Shown: one piece after another, positions 41,201 through 55,075 of the stretch | How the letters are laid out: every line of letters starts with the position of its first letter | Position numbering within the stretch: position 1 is the first letter of the stretch | From: Synchiropus splendidus | Taxonomy: Eukaryota; Chordata; Actinopteri; Syngnathiformes; Callionymidae | Assembly (NCBI RefSeq): GCF_027744825.2 | Contig: NC_071336.1 | Span: forward strand, 14,535,501 to 14,599,500 | Direction: 5' to 3' | DNA: 64,000 bases | The notes under the pieces: model-generated | Databases searched by the model: none | Seen by the model: only the letters and a program-made list of their open reading frames with translations | What the model was told of the DNA's origin: nothing | Position numbers and translations under genes: made by a program

Positions 41201-44200
41201 AAGAAATTTTGAGGCGAAGACAGCGGACAGGCCGACATAGATAAATAGATGAGAAGAAAGAGGAGAGTTAAAGGAGGACAGGGAGGGAGCGAGATAAGAA
41301 GTGGATGGTTGTGATGGGTAATTAATGAATGAATCTTCTTAATGAGGAAATCAAAATCTTTGCTCAGATTTGTATGCAGGGCCAGAAGTTGGAGATAAAA
41401 GGAAGGTGGGAGATAAGAGGAATGGTGGTTCAAACGGAGAGAAAAGGAGAGGAGGCAGGGAAGAAGTGACGAGGATGAGAGAGTGAAAAAGAGAAGGCGG
41501 AGGTATAAACGACAACAAGAGAGTGATATCACTTTAATTGGCCTCATCTTCCTTAACAAAGACGCCGTGATGATGAGCGTGGGAGTGTGTGTGCTAACCT
41601 ATGCAGGGTGCTGCGGCACTCATTTGACTTGTTAATTCACTTCAAAAAACAGCTCAATGGTTCGCCTTGTCTTCCAACACACACACACACACACACAGAG
41701 AAGCATGCACGCACAACCTTTTAGCTCCGGAGATAAACATGACGGTGGTTAATACATTTATTTGTGCCACCTAAACAGCCACCGACAACACTGTTCTCGC
41801 ATTTAGTGACGATTCTCAACTGACACGTCAGTCTACAGACACACACACTGGCGCAGGCACAGAGTGTGTAGGTTACAGATGAAGTGCCTTCAATCGTCTC
41901 TTGAAAAGAATACACTCATTTGAGGACTCTTATGTGCACCTGCAGAGACGGTCGACAGAGGCGGGGGGTGGCGGGGGGTATGAGGAGAGGGGGAGGGAAG
42001 TTGGAATTGTAGTTGAGAGGCCTTATGAAAAATGCATGCCACATTAAATAAAACCCTTTAAAAACCTGTAAAACATTCACTGATGTGGGATATTTGCTTG
42101 CTGTCCACAGTTTCTTCAGTGCCTATAGTACACTGCTTTTTGCCTCTTCATGCAGTGTCACTCAGACATCAGTGATATAACTTTTAAATAGTAGAGCAAG
42201 TCTGGCTCCAACACTTGGGAGGGTTCACTCCACACACCCGTGCTGCCAGCCGCATTCCAAAAACACACCTTTAGGTTAATTAGTGACAAGTGGGAATTTT
42301 CCTGTGTCTCTATGTACTTGACAATGGCCGGGTCTACTGTGTCGACATGGAACGAAACTGAGACAGATTCCAGAAACTCTCAAGCCTGACAGGCCTGGCA
42401 CTGAGAGAGGTGAGAGAAAGACAAGCAACTCCCTCGGAGGCTTGCCCATCTAGGTAAAGTGTCATTGGAGTATTTATTTTACTGATTTTATTTGACATTT
42501 TTGTGTCATTTTTTTCTGCCAAATAATATAATAATCATACATATAAACGGAAACCTTGATTTCAATCAATAAAGTTTTGACACCTTAGTTTTATCCTCAA
42601 CCCCCCAAACAATGCAGACCCTTACTTCCATCCTCTCAAAAGTTTTTTTTTTTTTTTTTTTTTAACCCTCAAGTGAGTGCTTTGGCTATGAAGATGTGAT
42701 GAATCAAAATATTGACGCAGTTGTGAAAAGCTAACGTGGTTTGTTAAAAGTTTATCAACTTGCCAGTGGATGCTGGAAAACTAGCAAAAAAAATGCGCTA
42801 GACAAACCGAATAAATCTCCTGTATCACACTTTAATCGAGTCACCCTTGCACAGTTACGACCAAATGCCTGAGGTATTGCCAGGATTAAATCAATGAGGT
42901 TATAAACTATAATAACCTTGGGCACACTTCAGTACAATAAAACATGCTCCAATCTTTTTTTACTAACATGAGAAACACTTCCTCTATTAATAGTCCAAGT
43001 TCAGTCTCTGCTTTTGGATTTGTTGAGACTCTATAATAGTCATCTGTCTTTTAACAGATATCTAGGTGCATGGCATTTCAATGTAGATACACAGTGAGCT
43101 GTAACTGACTAAAAAGGGATGCAAGAGAAATATGGACATGGTTGGAAAAAAATTAAAAAGATCAAGAAAAGATTGTCTAAGGCATAAAATGGAAAGCATT
43201 GTGATCTGTTGCTTGAAGTTTGCCAAAGTACACTTCAATGATGAAACGAAAATAGGTCCTCATATGTCATGAAAAGCATTGTAGAAGAAAATAACTACAT
43301 TATATATATATATATACACATATATATGTAAAATGTACATTATATAATATATTACATTATATATACACAATGTAGTTATTTAAAAAACCACCCAAAATTT
43401 GAACTAAAAAAAGTAAAGTATAAGTAAAGTATATTTTAAATATACATATTAAATAGTTGAAAACTAGAGAAAAATTGCCGAGCATAAATATCCATTAAAG
43501 TACCTCAACAGAAACTTAGGCAAAACAGTGAAGACTTCCACGTGGCCAGCTTCATATTGACCTTAGTGGGGCTGGATTAATACAGTCAAAGAGCTGCATG
43601 TGGCCCCAGGGCTGGCGCAGATGATAAACTAATTAAACTGTTGAAAGATTTCTCCAACATGTTTTTAGTGTGGAGCTGCTTTAATCTCATCATGTCAATA
43701 CCTTTTTTATGCTAGAGGTCACATTCATCACATTCGTTCAGTCAAACCAGACTTGCACAAGGTGGCTTCAAGCCTCAAGGCTCATTAAAACTCGCATAAC
43801 GTACAAAATTGTACCGTCCGTTTCACAGATCACATACTCCATGACTTCTTTGAGTTCTTATTGCTGTTCACCGATGTATCCACGAGGGGGAGCAGCCCAG
43901 ATAACAAATAATACAATGATGAAAAACATCAAGAAATATTGATGTTTCTTTTGCAACAAAACACAAAACAATGTTGTAGGAGGCAATGGTTGGCGAAGCC
44001 GTTAAATATATCATGACTGGAGGATGGAGAATTCCCGCCATTCTTTGTGTCTCATTAGAGCTACATATCGAGCAGCAACAGCAACACTGCCCCCACAGTT
44101 CTCCATGGTACTACTCCGATCAGTCCGTATCCGTAAGCTTTGCAAACGTGCAAACAGACAGAAGGCTCCAAACATGGGCCTTTAGTCTGGCCCTGTTGCA

Positions 44201-47200
44201 GGTATTTGACAGTACAGTTGACCCACTGATGCACAGATGACAGTGCTCGCAGAGCTCTGTGGGTTCATCTTTGGTTTGACCAAAAAGACAGCTGGCACAC
44301 AGTTTTATCATTCCTCTCTCAGCAATTCTCCAAAGATCTGTTTGAGTCTCAAGTTACAGAGAATGAGTGAGAAATCGAATCTGGGCCTGTAAACTCTAGG
44401 ACACTGCTATCAAATGATGATGGTGGAAGTGAAAAAAAGAAAAATCTGTTCTGGGTCAAAGTGAAAATATAAGTGATGCGGTGAATCTAGTCAGGTCAAG
44501 TATGCTGATCCACTCTCTTTTTTTGAGACAGTCAGCACTGGTGGTCTAAAGCAGTGGGATCCAAACTGTTCCAGAAAGGGCCACAGTGGTTGCAGGTTTT
44601 TGTCCCAATCCATCAAGAGGACACAGTTTAGCAAATCAGGTGTCAGCTGAAACAAGCAGCACCTGACTGACACTCAACTCTTTACAGTCTTGAGACACCT
44701 GATTGGTGAAGCTGTGTGCGTGAGTTGGGTTGGAAGAAAAACCTGCACCACCCCGGCCCTCTGAGGGCCGTGTCGACACCCCTGGTCTAAAGCCTTCCCT
44801 GTCAGTCTTGCCTTGTAATGACAGACTTGGTGAATTCACTGGTGAGTCCTGATGTGAGTGGTGATGTGCATGACGTCCACTGCTCCAGAATGTGAGCTAA
44901 TGGTGCTAACCAATGGGAACGCCCTGACTGAAACCTTTGTTTATCGGACATTTTCTCCTCACCAGTCTTGTGGATATTATACAAAATGGCCACTTCAGAA
45001 TGGCTGCAAATGGTCTTCTTGGACATTCAGTGAAAGCTAAAGATGGGCGACCTAAGTGCCGGAGCGCAGCGCTGAAATCTCTTTGACTCAGCACAAGAGC
45101 AATCGCCTACATTTGTAAATTGGCACTCCAGAGTGCTCACAGTGAAAGAACCAACAGGAAAAACAAAAAGGCAGAACATTGTGTTACTAAATTCAGAACA
45201 CAAAGAGCAATTTCTCCGTTTTCCTGTTTGTTTTCCTCAAAGTGTCACTCCGACTTTCTGAGTGCGTTTAGAGCACTTCGTCTGAGACGTAGGTGCGTTT
45301 GATTAAATATTTAAGGGCAAATCCAAATGGGGTGGGCTTGGCGCAAATCTCAGTGGCCGTACCGCGGAGGACTCACAGGGCAAGCTTTTCCTTGCGGTCC
45401 GTTTGTGGGGATGGACACTATTGTTAATGACCTCATTGAACCACAATGACAATTGTATCACTGCTCTCTGGAGATGGTGTCGCAGTCTATGTCACTTCAT
45501 TTGTAATTGAATTAGCACTTTAAATTGGGTTTGTGGTGGCGCTGGATTCGGTGGAGTAAGTCTTGCAACAGTCAGCCTCTAGTTCTATAACTACTGCCGT
45601 CGATTGAAGTGATCATAAACACAAGTATTTTCAATAACGGACCATGTAAGCGGATGTGTCTAGTCATTACAGCATTGGTTCTCTGAGAATCTCACATCCT
45701 AACCAGTTCACGTTCACTTAGGTTGTGACCAGGGAGGTCTGTAGAACCCAAGCCTGGACTTGGAAGTGCTTCTCTGTGGTGCATGAAAATGGTAAGCGGT
45801 AGTGGCAGGGGTCGGTCACCGCGGTAAATCCACATAACATAGAAGCTTCCGAGGCACATGAATGGGATCCTAAAAAAGTTGGTAAACTCTTTCAAAAACA
45901 TTGACTTTTCAGCAAGTCTAGCGTTTTTGCTGATTTCAGCGGATGCAACTTCCAATCAGTTCATCATGATTAGTCTGGTTTTGCAACTCTCCTCTCACCT
46001 CACCCTCTGTTGTCCTTCGAGAAGCATTAGGATGCGCAGTATGGACGAGGAGATGGGTAAACAACGTATGGACAACCCACAGGGGACCACTAAGGCACTC
46101 ACTTGCATACGTACAGCATTGTCTTCTCTATATTCTTCCCCTTCCTCTCTCTTGCTCCGTCTCTCTCTTTCCCTCACTTACACACACACACATACACGCA
46201 CAGAAAATATACAACACACTGTTTCTGATCATGTGTGTCTTTGAAGCAGACTGTCAATCAATCACACACTAATTCCCAAGGTTCCGTGGTCGCCATTAGT
46301 GACAGGGGTCGATGCTCGGTAACCGTGGACACAGCGGACAGCCATCGATCTGACCAAAGGAGAGATGGTGTGTGTGTTTGATAGTTGTGATGGAGAACAG
46401 TATTGTGGCTCTCGCCGTTGTATTGATTGTCTTCCAGTTGCATTGAAGTGATGCGGGTGTATGTGTGTGTGCAGTTATAATGATTGTTGTATCATTACGA
46501 TTGAGCTCGGCCGTCGCACATTTTTAAATGTGAGCGCTTGATTCTGCATTGGTGCCGTCAGATGGACCTGATACCCCAAAATTTGGTCGTTCATTTGTTT
46601 CGCACGCCTTCGATTTTTGATGTGAGCCACTGTTTTAGTGGTAATAAAAGCCGGCAAAGACAAGTACAGACGAGTTCTGTTGTCAGATAATATCATTACA
46701 TTGATTCTCTTTCTGAAGTAATGGTGGCAGTGTTAGTGAGTGCAACACCAAAGAACATCATCATTCCTGGGGTACAATTGCGTCATGCACTACAGTTAAT
46801 GTTGATTTTTCTTGGCTTAAATATGAAAAGAGAATACAACAGGTAGTTTTAAGAAATGAACTTCACTATTTGGAAGAAGAAAAGGTAAGATGGTTGATAG
46901 AAATATAATGTTTGGGATGGCAGTTTCATTTGTAAAGCTGAAACTGGTGAACTGTGACAGAATGGATATACAAAAGCATATATCATCGTGGTGTGTGGAC
47001 TCAAACGTAAGTTATTCCAATGAAGACAACAACAAAGTAACCTAGACTCACAACTCCAGAACTGACTCAGCCGACAGCCAATCATTTTATGTTATAACAA
47101 TAGTGAAATTTCCATTCCATACGCGACCCACTTCAAAAATGTCTTGTGTCTCAATGGGGGTCTTAAAAGCTTTGCATGTATCCATGGTCAGAATTCATTC

Positions 47201-47853
47201 CATGTTTATGTCTGTTGGTCAGATTTCACTCTGGGATGGAAAGGAAAAACACTCCTCCTGACGTTGTTGGCCTCCTTTTCCTCCATTTCTTCCCTTTTCT
47301 CTTACACAGTAGGATAGCAGACAATGCGTCTGGTCAGTTTGCCTCAGGGTCCGCGAGTTTGTAACCGTGTCCTGCTTCCGACTGTCACTGATGGGCCGAT
47401 GATTTCTCAAAACGTTGAGGGTCACCAGAAGGTTGAATTCGTCTGAAAAGCCATTTCATGAGACAAAGACACACATTTCCAACCATCTGTAAGCGTATAA
47501 TCAAAATGTTTCTCTCTTTGATTATGAACGTTGACATAACAGCATTTAGGCTGAAACATTTGTATGTAAAGATTGATCAAATGAATTCATGAAATGAATC
47601 ATATACTTTTTCTTTTTTTTCTAACTTGTGAACTCGCAGACAAATACCACAGCGGGACACACACACCTAATCTCTCAACACTTTATCATGCTTCAGTATT
47701 AAAATTCATTAGTTGGTGCCTATATTTTTTTTTTCGGTCCCCCCACTGTGTCAATCTTGTTTTCTTTATGGCTTTCAGACAACTGTACTGTGTGTGTAAT
47801 GGACATTCCTCCAAGGCCGTCAACCGTGACTGGGGCAAAACTGACTGACCTAT

Positions 47854-47884
<31 letters not shown>

Positions 47885-50800
47885 AGTTCTGCACATATTA
47901 CCATGCAAGCATTCCATTACACACATTTATACAAGAAAGAAAAGTGAGCGCACATATGTGAAGTGACGGGAAGCTTGTGTGTCGACATATTAGTGCATGT
48001 GCACAATAAAGCTCACACACACAGAGGGTCATCTCTCTCACTCTGCTGGTCGTTGTGTATAGAAGTCAGTTCCAGGTCAGTGCACAGAGCCAGGGATCTG
48101 AGTCCATACAAAGGGTATGTGTGCGTGTGAAGCGGCCCTGGTTATGTTCGGGCTCCTCTGTGTGTTTTTACTTCTTCTGTGCAAGTGTATCAGCGAATAT
48201 GCATCGGCCTTCAGGCCTTTAAAGGCAGCACTCACACCCCAGAAACACTTAAACAAAGCAATCTGACTCCAAAGAAAAGCAGACACTATGTATGTCATAG
48301 AACAGTGCAAAGCATCATGGGAAATCTGAAGGCTGGTACTGTCTCTAATGAGAGTTCAACAAAGGAGATGAAATACTGAAATATTTAAGCCTTGATGGTG
48401 TATTTCTTCATGACAGATGCATTGATAAACTGGAAAATGTTTTTCAGGGCTGACTGCGGCAGCAATGGCGGAGCTCCAGAAGCTCCAGAAGATGAAGATG
48501 ATGATGAGTCTTCAAAATGGCAACGAGTCTGACAATGACGACTTGCACTCCAACACAGGTAACACACGCTCACACATAGTGCTGTTGTTGCTCACGCTCA
48601 AAACAGGGTTCAAAGCCTCGTACTGCCAGGTTTTAATTAACTGTACAAGAAGCTAAATTGAGGCTGCAGGTGCAGCTCACAGTATGAAAACATGATGCAC
48701 CTGACGTGCAGAGGTTGCCTGGCTCAACACTGTTTTGTGTCGTTTAAAGTACCATCTTGTAAATGGGATACACAGGTGACTTGTGAGGACATTTATCGAC
48801 AATCCAACTTATTATTATTATAATAACAAATCTCACCAAACTACTGCAAAATAAATGCAGCTTAAAAAACCGAGGTTTGTCTTGCTACAAAGCTTTTTAA
48901 AAAATATTTTCAAATGGTAAATACTGGAACACCCTTATAAAGCTTTCATGAAGTATTAGTTTGCTTGTCTAAGTAATGAAATGGTCCTTGACCACCCTTC
49001 AATGGCCGGTGTGAGGAAAACCAAGTGGAGAGGAGAAAGTATAAGTTGGTGATGAAATGTGACCTGAGCTGCTGTCAGACTTCTCTTTTACACTCAGATC
49101 ACTTTCAACATTTAGCGTTGGTCTTGTGCACAAGTCAGTGTGTGCAATTCTGTCTGTGTGTGTGTGTGTGTTATGGAAAACATCAGCTTTAGTTTCAGTG
49201 TCATCTTCAACCGCTGATGCAAACATACACTTTGGAACACATCTAATAATGCAAAACTACAGTCATTTAAAAACCAAACTCTTAGCTTTATTTCTTCAAA
49301 CATCTTTGTTGAATTGGCTAGACTTGCTAAAAATGCTGACACGTGAATAAATGCCATTCATAAATACAATAACTGCTATCACCTTTGCCCCCCACTCATT
49401 CTACAGTAGCAAAATAAGTGCAGCAATTGTAATCTTGTGGGCAGCAGAAGGAGTAAACTTCATTAGCACTTATGCCCAGTTTGGCTAAAGCTAAGACTCA
49501 GGGCACTAACTCTTAGTTGTTTTAAAGTTTAGAAACATTTGGAGATGCAATTTGACTGATATTTCCTTCTGTCAGTCAAATAAAAAATCAGCTTTCTTCG
49601 CCAAACAAATGCCATTTGGCTAAACTTCTAGTGTTGGAGATATAGCTTCACTGTACGTCTTCAGATTCCTCCTCTGCTTTTTGAAGACCTTCTTATCATG
49701 CCGTATGTTTGGTCTCCTAAATAATAATAATAAACTTAAATGTCCGAATAAAACATCTTCAGGGTCTGTCTTAGCGGCACAGGGCCAAAACATGGGGCTC
49801 CCCAGCCACCAGTTGTAGCTGGGCTGAAATCTTCTCACAATGGAGATTCTTCAACACCACTGTCAAGAACTTTCTTGTTCAAGTGTTTTCAATTGCAGAT
49901 AGCACTAAAATCCAAGTACAAACCATACATTCAAACCTCCCAGTCGGATGTGATGTGTTCATCATAGTGAAAGCCGTTGAAGTGTGTTTTCATGCTTGAC
50001 ATATTAAAAACAAAGATATTACAAGTGCACACTTTCCGGCCCACTCCATCTCTGCCGTATTTGCTTTGCTGAATTATTGAAAAGACGGAAAACAAAAAGT
50101 AAAGAGAAAAGAAAGGAGGTAGCATGCAATCCCTCTGTTTCCTCCCTGACCCTCCAGTTTCTATTTTTCTTTCTACTCTCCCCTTTCTTTCGCTGACCCA
50201 GCAAATGGAGTGATAGAGTTACTCTCTTCTCTGATTTTTATTCTCTCTTGCACTGTCCTTTTTTATTTATTTCCCCCTGCTCGTCTTCACCTCAGCCTTT
50301 TATTTCAGACTGAGTGATTTTTGTCCTGCCGCTGCGTGGAAGTCTTCTTTTCATTGTCCGACCTTGTTTTCTTTGTAACAGACACTGGCGCTGGCCTGGG
50401 AATCTTAGGCGGACAATAGAATCCAGGAACAAGTGCACAAATGAAAAAGAAAATAAAGTGGGAGAGGACAGAGGGGGAAATAGACTCATAAAAAAGAGAA
50501 AAGGGATATTTAGGCCAGGAGAAAAAAGGATGAGAAGAAAGAGCGTTTGATGGGTGAAAGTTGAGCTCTTGGGCTTGTCCCGCTCTCAGTGAAGGTCGTC
50601 TCTCTTTATCGAGAACCACTGAAATAGATGTTTTGTCCTTCATGATGATGTCATTGATGATGATGTGGATTCTGTCATTAGTTCTCACTAGTCATTTATG
50701 ACTGGTTTGCTGCTGACACAGTTCAGATTCTCAAAATGTCATTGCTTTATTTTTCTAATAAAGCAATCTAATATATATAAAAATATACAAATATTATTAA

Positions 50801-53800
50801 TTAATTTCTTTTTTAAGTGATTTTGTATTCTGAGTAAACAGAAAGTGAGCACAGTACCACGGGTTAGTTTAGAAACATGCCCAATGGAGCTGCCAAACAA
50901 AAACACAAGTTCAATATTTGCAGCAAAACCTTTATTTTCAAACCTAAATAAAGAACTTGAGTCAAATATATACCAAGGATTCATCGATGGATCCATGTAA
51001 ATGCTATCACAGATAGCATGATCTGCTAGCCACTGCTCATTCTCCCCACGAGGTTCTAGACCATGGATCAACACCATTAGTTACATCAAACCGATGAAGT
51101 CACATTGACACATTATTTTATTAACATTCAAGCATTCAAAATGCGTTGCTTTCCCCTGCATGTCCGCAGATCCGCCCACAGAACTGAGAAGCAGCAGCTG
51201 AGATTGATGTTGGAACTTCAAACACACAAGCGAAAACAGTGCATCTTTAATGTAAATAAAAGATGTGACAAGTTCATGATTCAATTTCAGAACATTGCCA
51301 AATTTATTTCATGAATGAGTCTCCATGCTGCACCCCATTTCAAAACTTCTGATTTTCAAAACATTTTTTTTTTTTTTTTTTAACTGTTTATTTTTCAAAT
51401 TTTAAGATTTTCAAAACAAATTTTAAGCCGGATGCATCATTGACATTTCTACGGCACAGACAGCACCACTGCACCCACTGCTTATAGACCAGTGCGGCCT
51501 ATGTATGAACAACATGTATTTACCTTCTTAGATTTAGTGGGAGCCGCTATTATTCCAACCTTCTTAGATTTCATGGGTGCGGCTGTTATTCCAGTGCGCT
51601 ATAGTCCGGTCACCTTCTTGACTAACCAAGTGTCAGTCACAAACATAGTTTTTCTTTTTCCCTATTATTTATGGTAGTGGACGACTTAACTTTTATTTTA
51701 TTTATTTATTTATTTTCAATCACTTAACAGGAACTTAACTTTTAACTTCACCATTTTCTTTTTCTGAGGGCATTTCCCATCTGTGGTTGCCAGACCCGGC
51801 CCTCACCTCCCTCCTGAGTCTCCCTTATCCTCTTTGCCATTGATTTATTATCCATGAACCTTGGTGGTAGTCTTCTTCTTTCACCTTTGAATATTCTTTG
51901 TCCTCTCCAAATCTGAGTCTAGTCTCCCAAACTTTGGGGAAAACAAACAAACATTGCCTCTTAGGTTATGCCTATTGGGGAGATCTATTGAACAATGCCG
52001 CACAATCTAGTGTCTATTTTACAGTTATCAAATCATTGTAATGACCATTTCTTACACTGTAATTGTCTCAACAAACAGCCGCTACCACTTTAAATCAAAC
52101 ACACCACTCTCTCATCCATTAAATAGTTTATTTCACTCTGGCGCACATTGCATAAGTCATCTCAATTACCTGTCAGGAAAGAAAAAAGAATGCACTTAAA
52201 CGATTTCATTACGATGAAATTCAACCTTTTAATATCTTGCATGTAAATTGTTGTCGTCAAAAATGTGGTTTATGGCATAATTGCCCTGAATCTGCATCAA
52301 TACCCGCTGACACGGTGCGTCAGGTGCATTCCTGTTGGAGCTGCACTGAAAAAGAAGAAAATGTATTTGAAAGACAAAAGGAAAAGATGTCAACATGAGA
52401 CTGGTAAGGTCATTTAAAGAAGCCAAAAAGAGAGAAATAAAAAGTGACAGAAGAGGGGGGCAGGAAAGGAGAGGACAAGGCCAAGGAAAAATGAGAAGTG
52501 TGTGTGTGTGTGAGGAGAGAGAGAGAACATCTGCCCATCTGTTTATACTTCCTTTCTTCCCCAGTGTAAATGGCAGAGGGGATGGGGCCCAGCTGTCACA
52601 CATGCACACACACTCGTGCGCACACACACTCACACAGGCACACAGTGTAGGGAATTCAGTAGGCAATAATAGAGAGAGACGGTTGCTAATTCAAACTAAT
52701 GGAGGGAGATGAAGATGGATGAGAGAGGGAACAGGGGACTGTAGAGAGAGAGGTAGAGAGCGAGCGAGGTAGCATCACACTGAGCCACAGAGAGAGAGCA
52801 GCGTTCTCAAGGCAAGGTGTTGAAGAGAGGAAGTGATGTCTGACAACATTAAAAGTCATTTTCCAGTAAGTTAAGAGCCAGTTTGCTGAAGGTAACTCAC
52901 CAGCTCATCATCACTCTTCATTACAGCCACGCGTCAGCCAAAATATGTTCTTTCTCCTATCAAATGCTGGCCTTTTTGGGGGGATTGTTTCAGCAGGGAT
53001 GAACTGGTGCTCTGGAATTTAGTCTTAGACAGTCGCTTACTCCAACCTTGACAAACTTGGCTGAAATGAACTAATGAATAACGCTGCCATGGGTAGCAAT
53101 AGTTTGATATTTAAAGACCACGCATCATCTACTTTCCCATGTTTACACATCACAGCAGCCACTCCACGCTCAGTCATGACCAGCACTTCTGGTTTACCTT
53201 CCAAAGTAAAGGCTGCACCCGGATGTTTCTGCGTAAATTGCATTTTAATAGACGTGCATTGTTCTGCAGTGCAGTATAATCCCTGCTGTGAGTCACAATT
53301 GAAAAGGTTACAAAGAACATGTTCAAGTGATTTGATGCTTTAATAGTCAAATGAGGAAGTGCTGTAGCTTTTTCAGCTATTAGAGTCTATTCAAAATGGT
53401 TAGGAAGTGAGGAGGCCCAATGGTGGTCTCACCGCTTGAAGGTAGAAATCCTACTGAATCTCGAGTGGAAAAAAAGGTGGTGAATACCTACAGTAAAAAG
53501 CTGGTATCACTCTCCCCCTTGCCACAAAACATAAAAAGAAGTGGACTAGACCAAACACAGCCCCCAACACTCAATCTCGCTCTTCAAGTTGTTTATTACA
53601 AGGAAGTTGGTAGAAAGAAGCTTCATGTTCTCACAGGTTATTAGTCGTGAACTAGAAAATAGCTCACTCGTAATGAAACTTCATTTAAAAGTATTTTGGG
53701 GGCCCTCCATAAAGAAACACACTGACCACCAACCATGAATGTGAAATAACGCTTAATATTACAACAAAAAGAGTGGAACAAAGAGGCATGTCTCTCAGTT

Positions 53801-55036
53801 TCTTCTCATTATTTCGTACCTGACGTTTTCTGTGGCGTGATGCGGAGGTCGCAACCAAAGCACAGTAGGACATCTCACCACTGATTACATTACATTAGAT
53901 ATATATATATACATTTAATATATATATATATATATATATATGGCGCTGAACAACAACCGCTAACCACACCCACAGTCTTACCAACTGGTGAATGTCCTGA
54001 AAACATTTTATCAGCAGTGTGGCGAAACAAATCAATCCCTTTTAAGGTGTTCAAAAGCCAGAGTCTCCACAGTCTGCTGTTATTTTGTGCTGCTGTGGAA
54101 AGTCCTGGTGCTGTGAATCGCCGTTTTGCTACTCTTGTCAAAAGCTGAATATATACAGAATTATAGTTTCATTTTCTACTTGGCATGAGTAACTTGAGCA
54201 CCTCACTCCCAACCTGGCTGATGTTTTGATTTAATCTTCCCAAAAACGGAGCATCTAAATCTCTTAATCCATGTGCTCAGGACTGTATATCAAACACCTG
54301 ATTTCCATCGAAATCTTGTGCATGTTTGTGACCCGAAAGTTTTGTTAAAGAAACCGCGTCTTGCCGTCCCTGTCTGTCCAGGAGGAAGTGAGTGTTCCTG
54401 GGATAAGGAGCGTCTGACGAGCCCCCCTGCCGGAGCCCACAGTGGTGCCCCGGGTGCAGGAGGAGGAGGTGGTGGCGGTGGGGGAGCAGGAGCCCAGGCA
54501 GGAGCAGGAGCCGGAGGTGGTGCAGCAGGAGGCGGAGGGAGGGGGTCGGCCATCGGAGCCGTCAATCAGCAGCAACTCCAGCAGCAACAGATTCTGGCTA
54601 ACAGTGAGTCACACACACAAGGCAGAAGTCGGAGCGACACCCCGCCGCGTGTGTGCATGTCAGCGAGTGTGTGTCCAAAGGGGGTGGCAATATTTGTTAA
54701 TGTACACCATTTAATCTGTTCCCATCTCCAGTATTAACACTCCGCCTGGATTAATCAGCAGACACTCTCCTAAATGACTCAATTCATCAACATCTCACAC
54801 ACATACACTTCCATTCACACATACAGAAAAACAAACAGACACACTCGGCCCTTTTTTCCCTGAGACCAAAAACATGGTTTTAGACACACACACTCACACA
54901 CACACTGGGCAGCGGGAGGTGACAAACACTCACATTGATTATTCTATCACTTCAGTCGTCACGACAACAGCAATCACTGTTATTGTTTCATTGCAATGAA
55001 AGTGTCCGCTGCAGAGTTCCGTCCGTGCGTGCGTGC

Positions 55037-55075
<39 letters not shown>

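Larger units (their letters stand above)
39302..48447 (+). other. dach2: Intron 2 of dach2 (9.1 kb)
   Basis: The intron runs from GTGAGG to a TTTTTCAG acceptor. It contains A/T-rich DNA to 40.2 kb, alternating purine and pyrimidine tracts at 40320-41515, and CA microsatellites at 40801 and 41679. It also holds two G6 runs at 41963-41978, a 21-base T run at 42643-42663, an A/T inverted repeat at 43287-43383, an hAT MITE at 44552-44784, and candidate regulatory stretches at 45300-45620 and 46470-46710. A CA repeat lies at 47853-47879. No coding exon is visible. Confidence 0.85.
48559..54381 (+). other. dach2: Intron 3 of dach2 (5.8 kb)
   Basis: The intron runs from GTAACA to a CTGTCCAG acceptor. 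It holds A/T-rich unique DNA, a pyrimidine-rich stretch near 50140-50300, a T run at 51365-51381, a decayed repeat with a 36-bp tandem pair at 51449-51612, and a TTTA run near 51690-51715. CA-rich DNA with flanking GA-rich sequence lies at 52400-52800, and TA microsatellites at 53899-53941. A short protein-like reverse reading frame sits at 53037-53243. No exon is supported. Confidence 0.8.

Noticed and set aside
40217..41244. Several long frames on both strands
   Set aside because: They track purine and pyrimidine runs and CA repeats; no homology-like motif.
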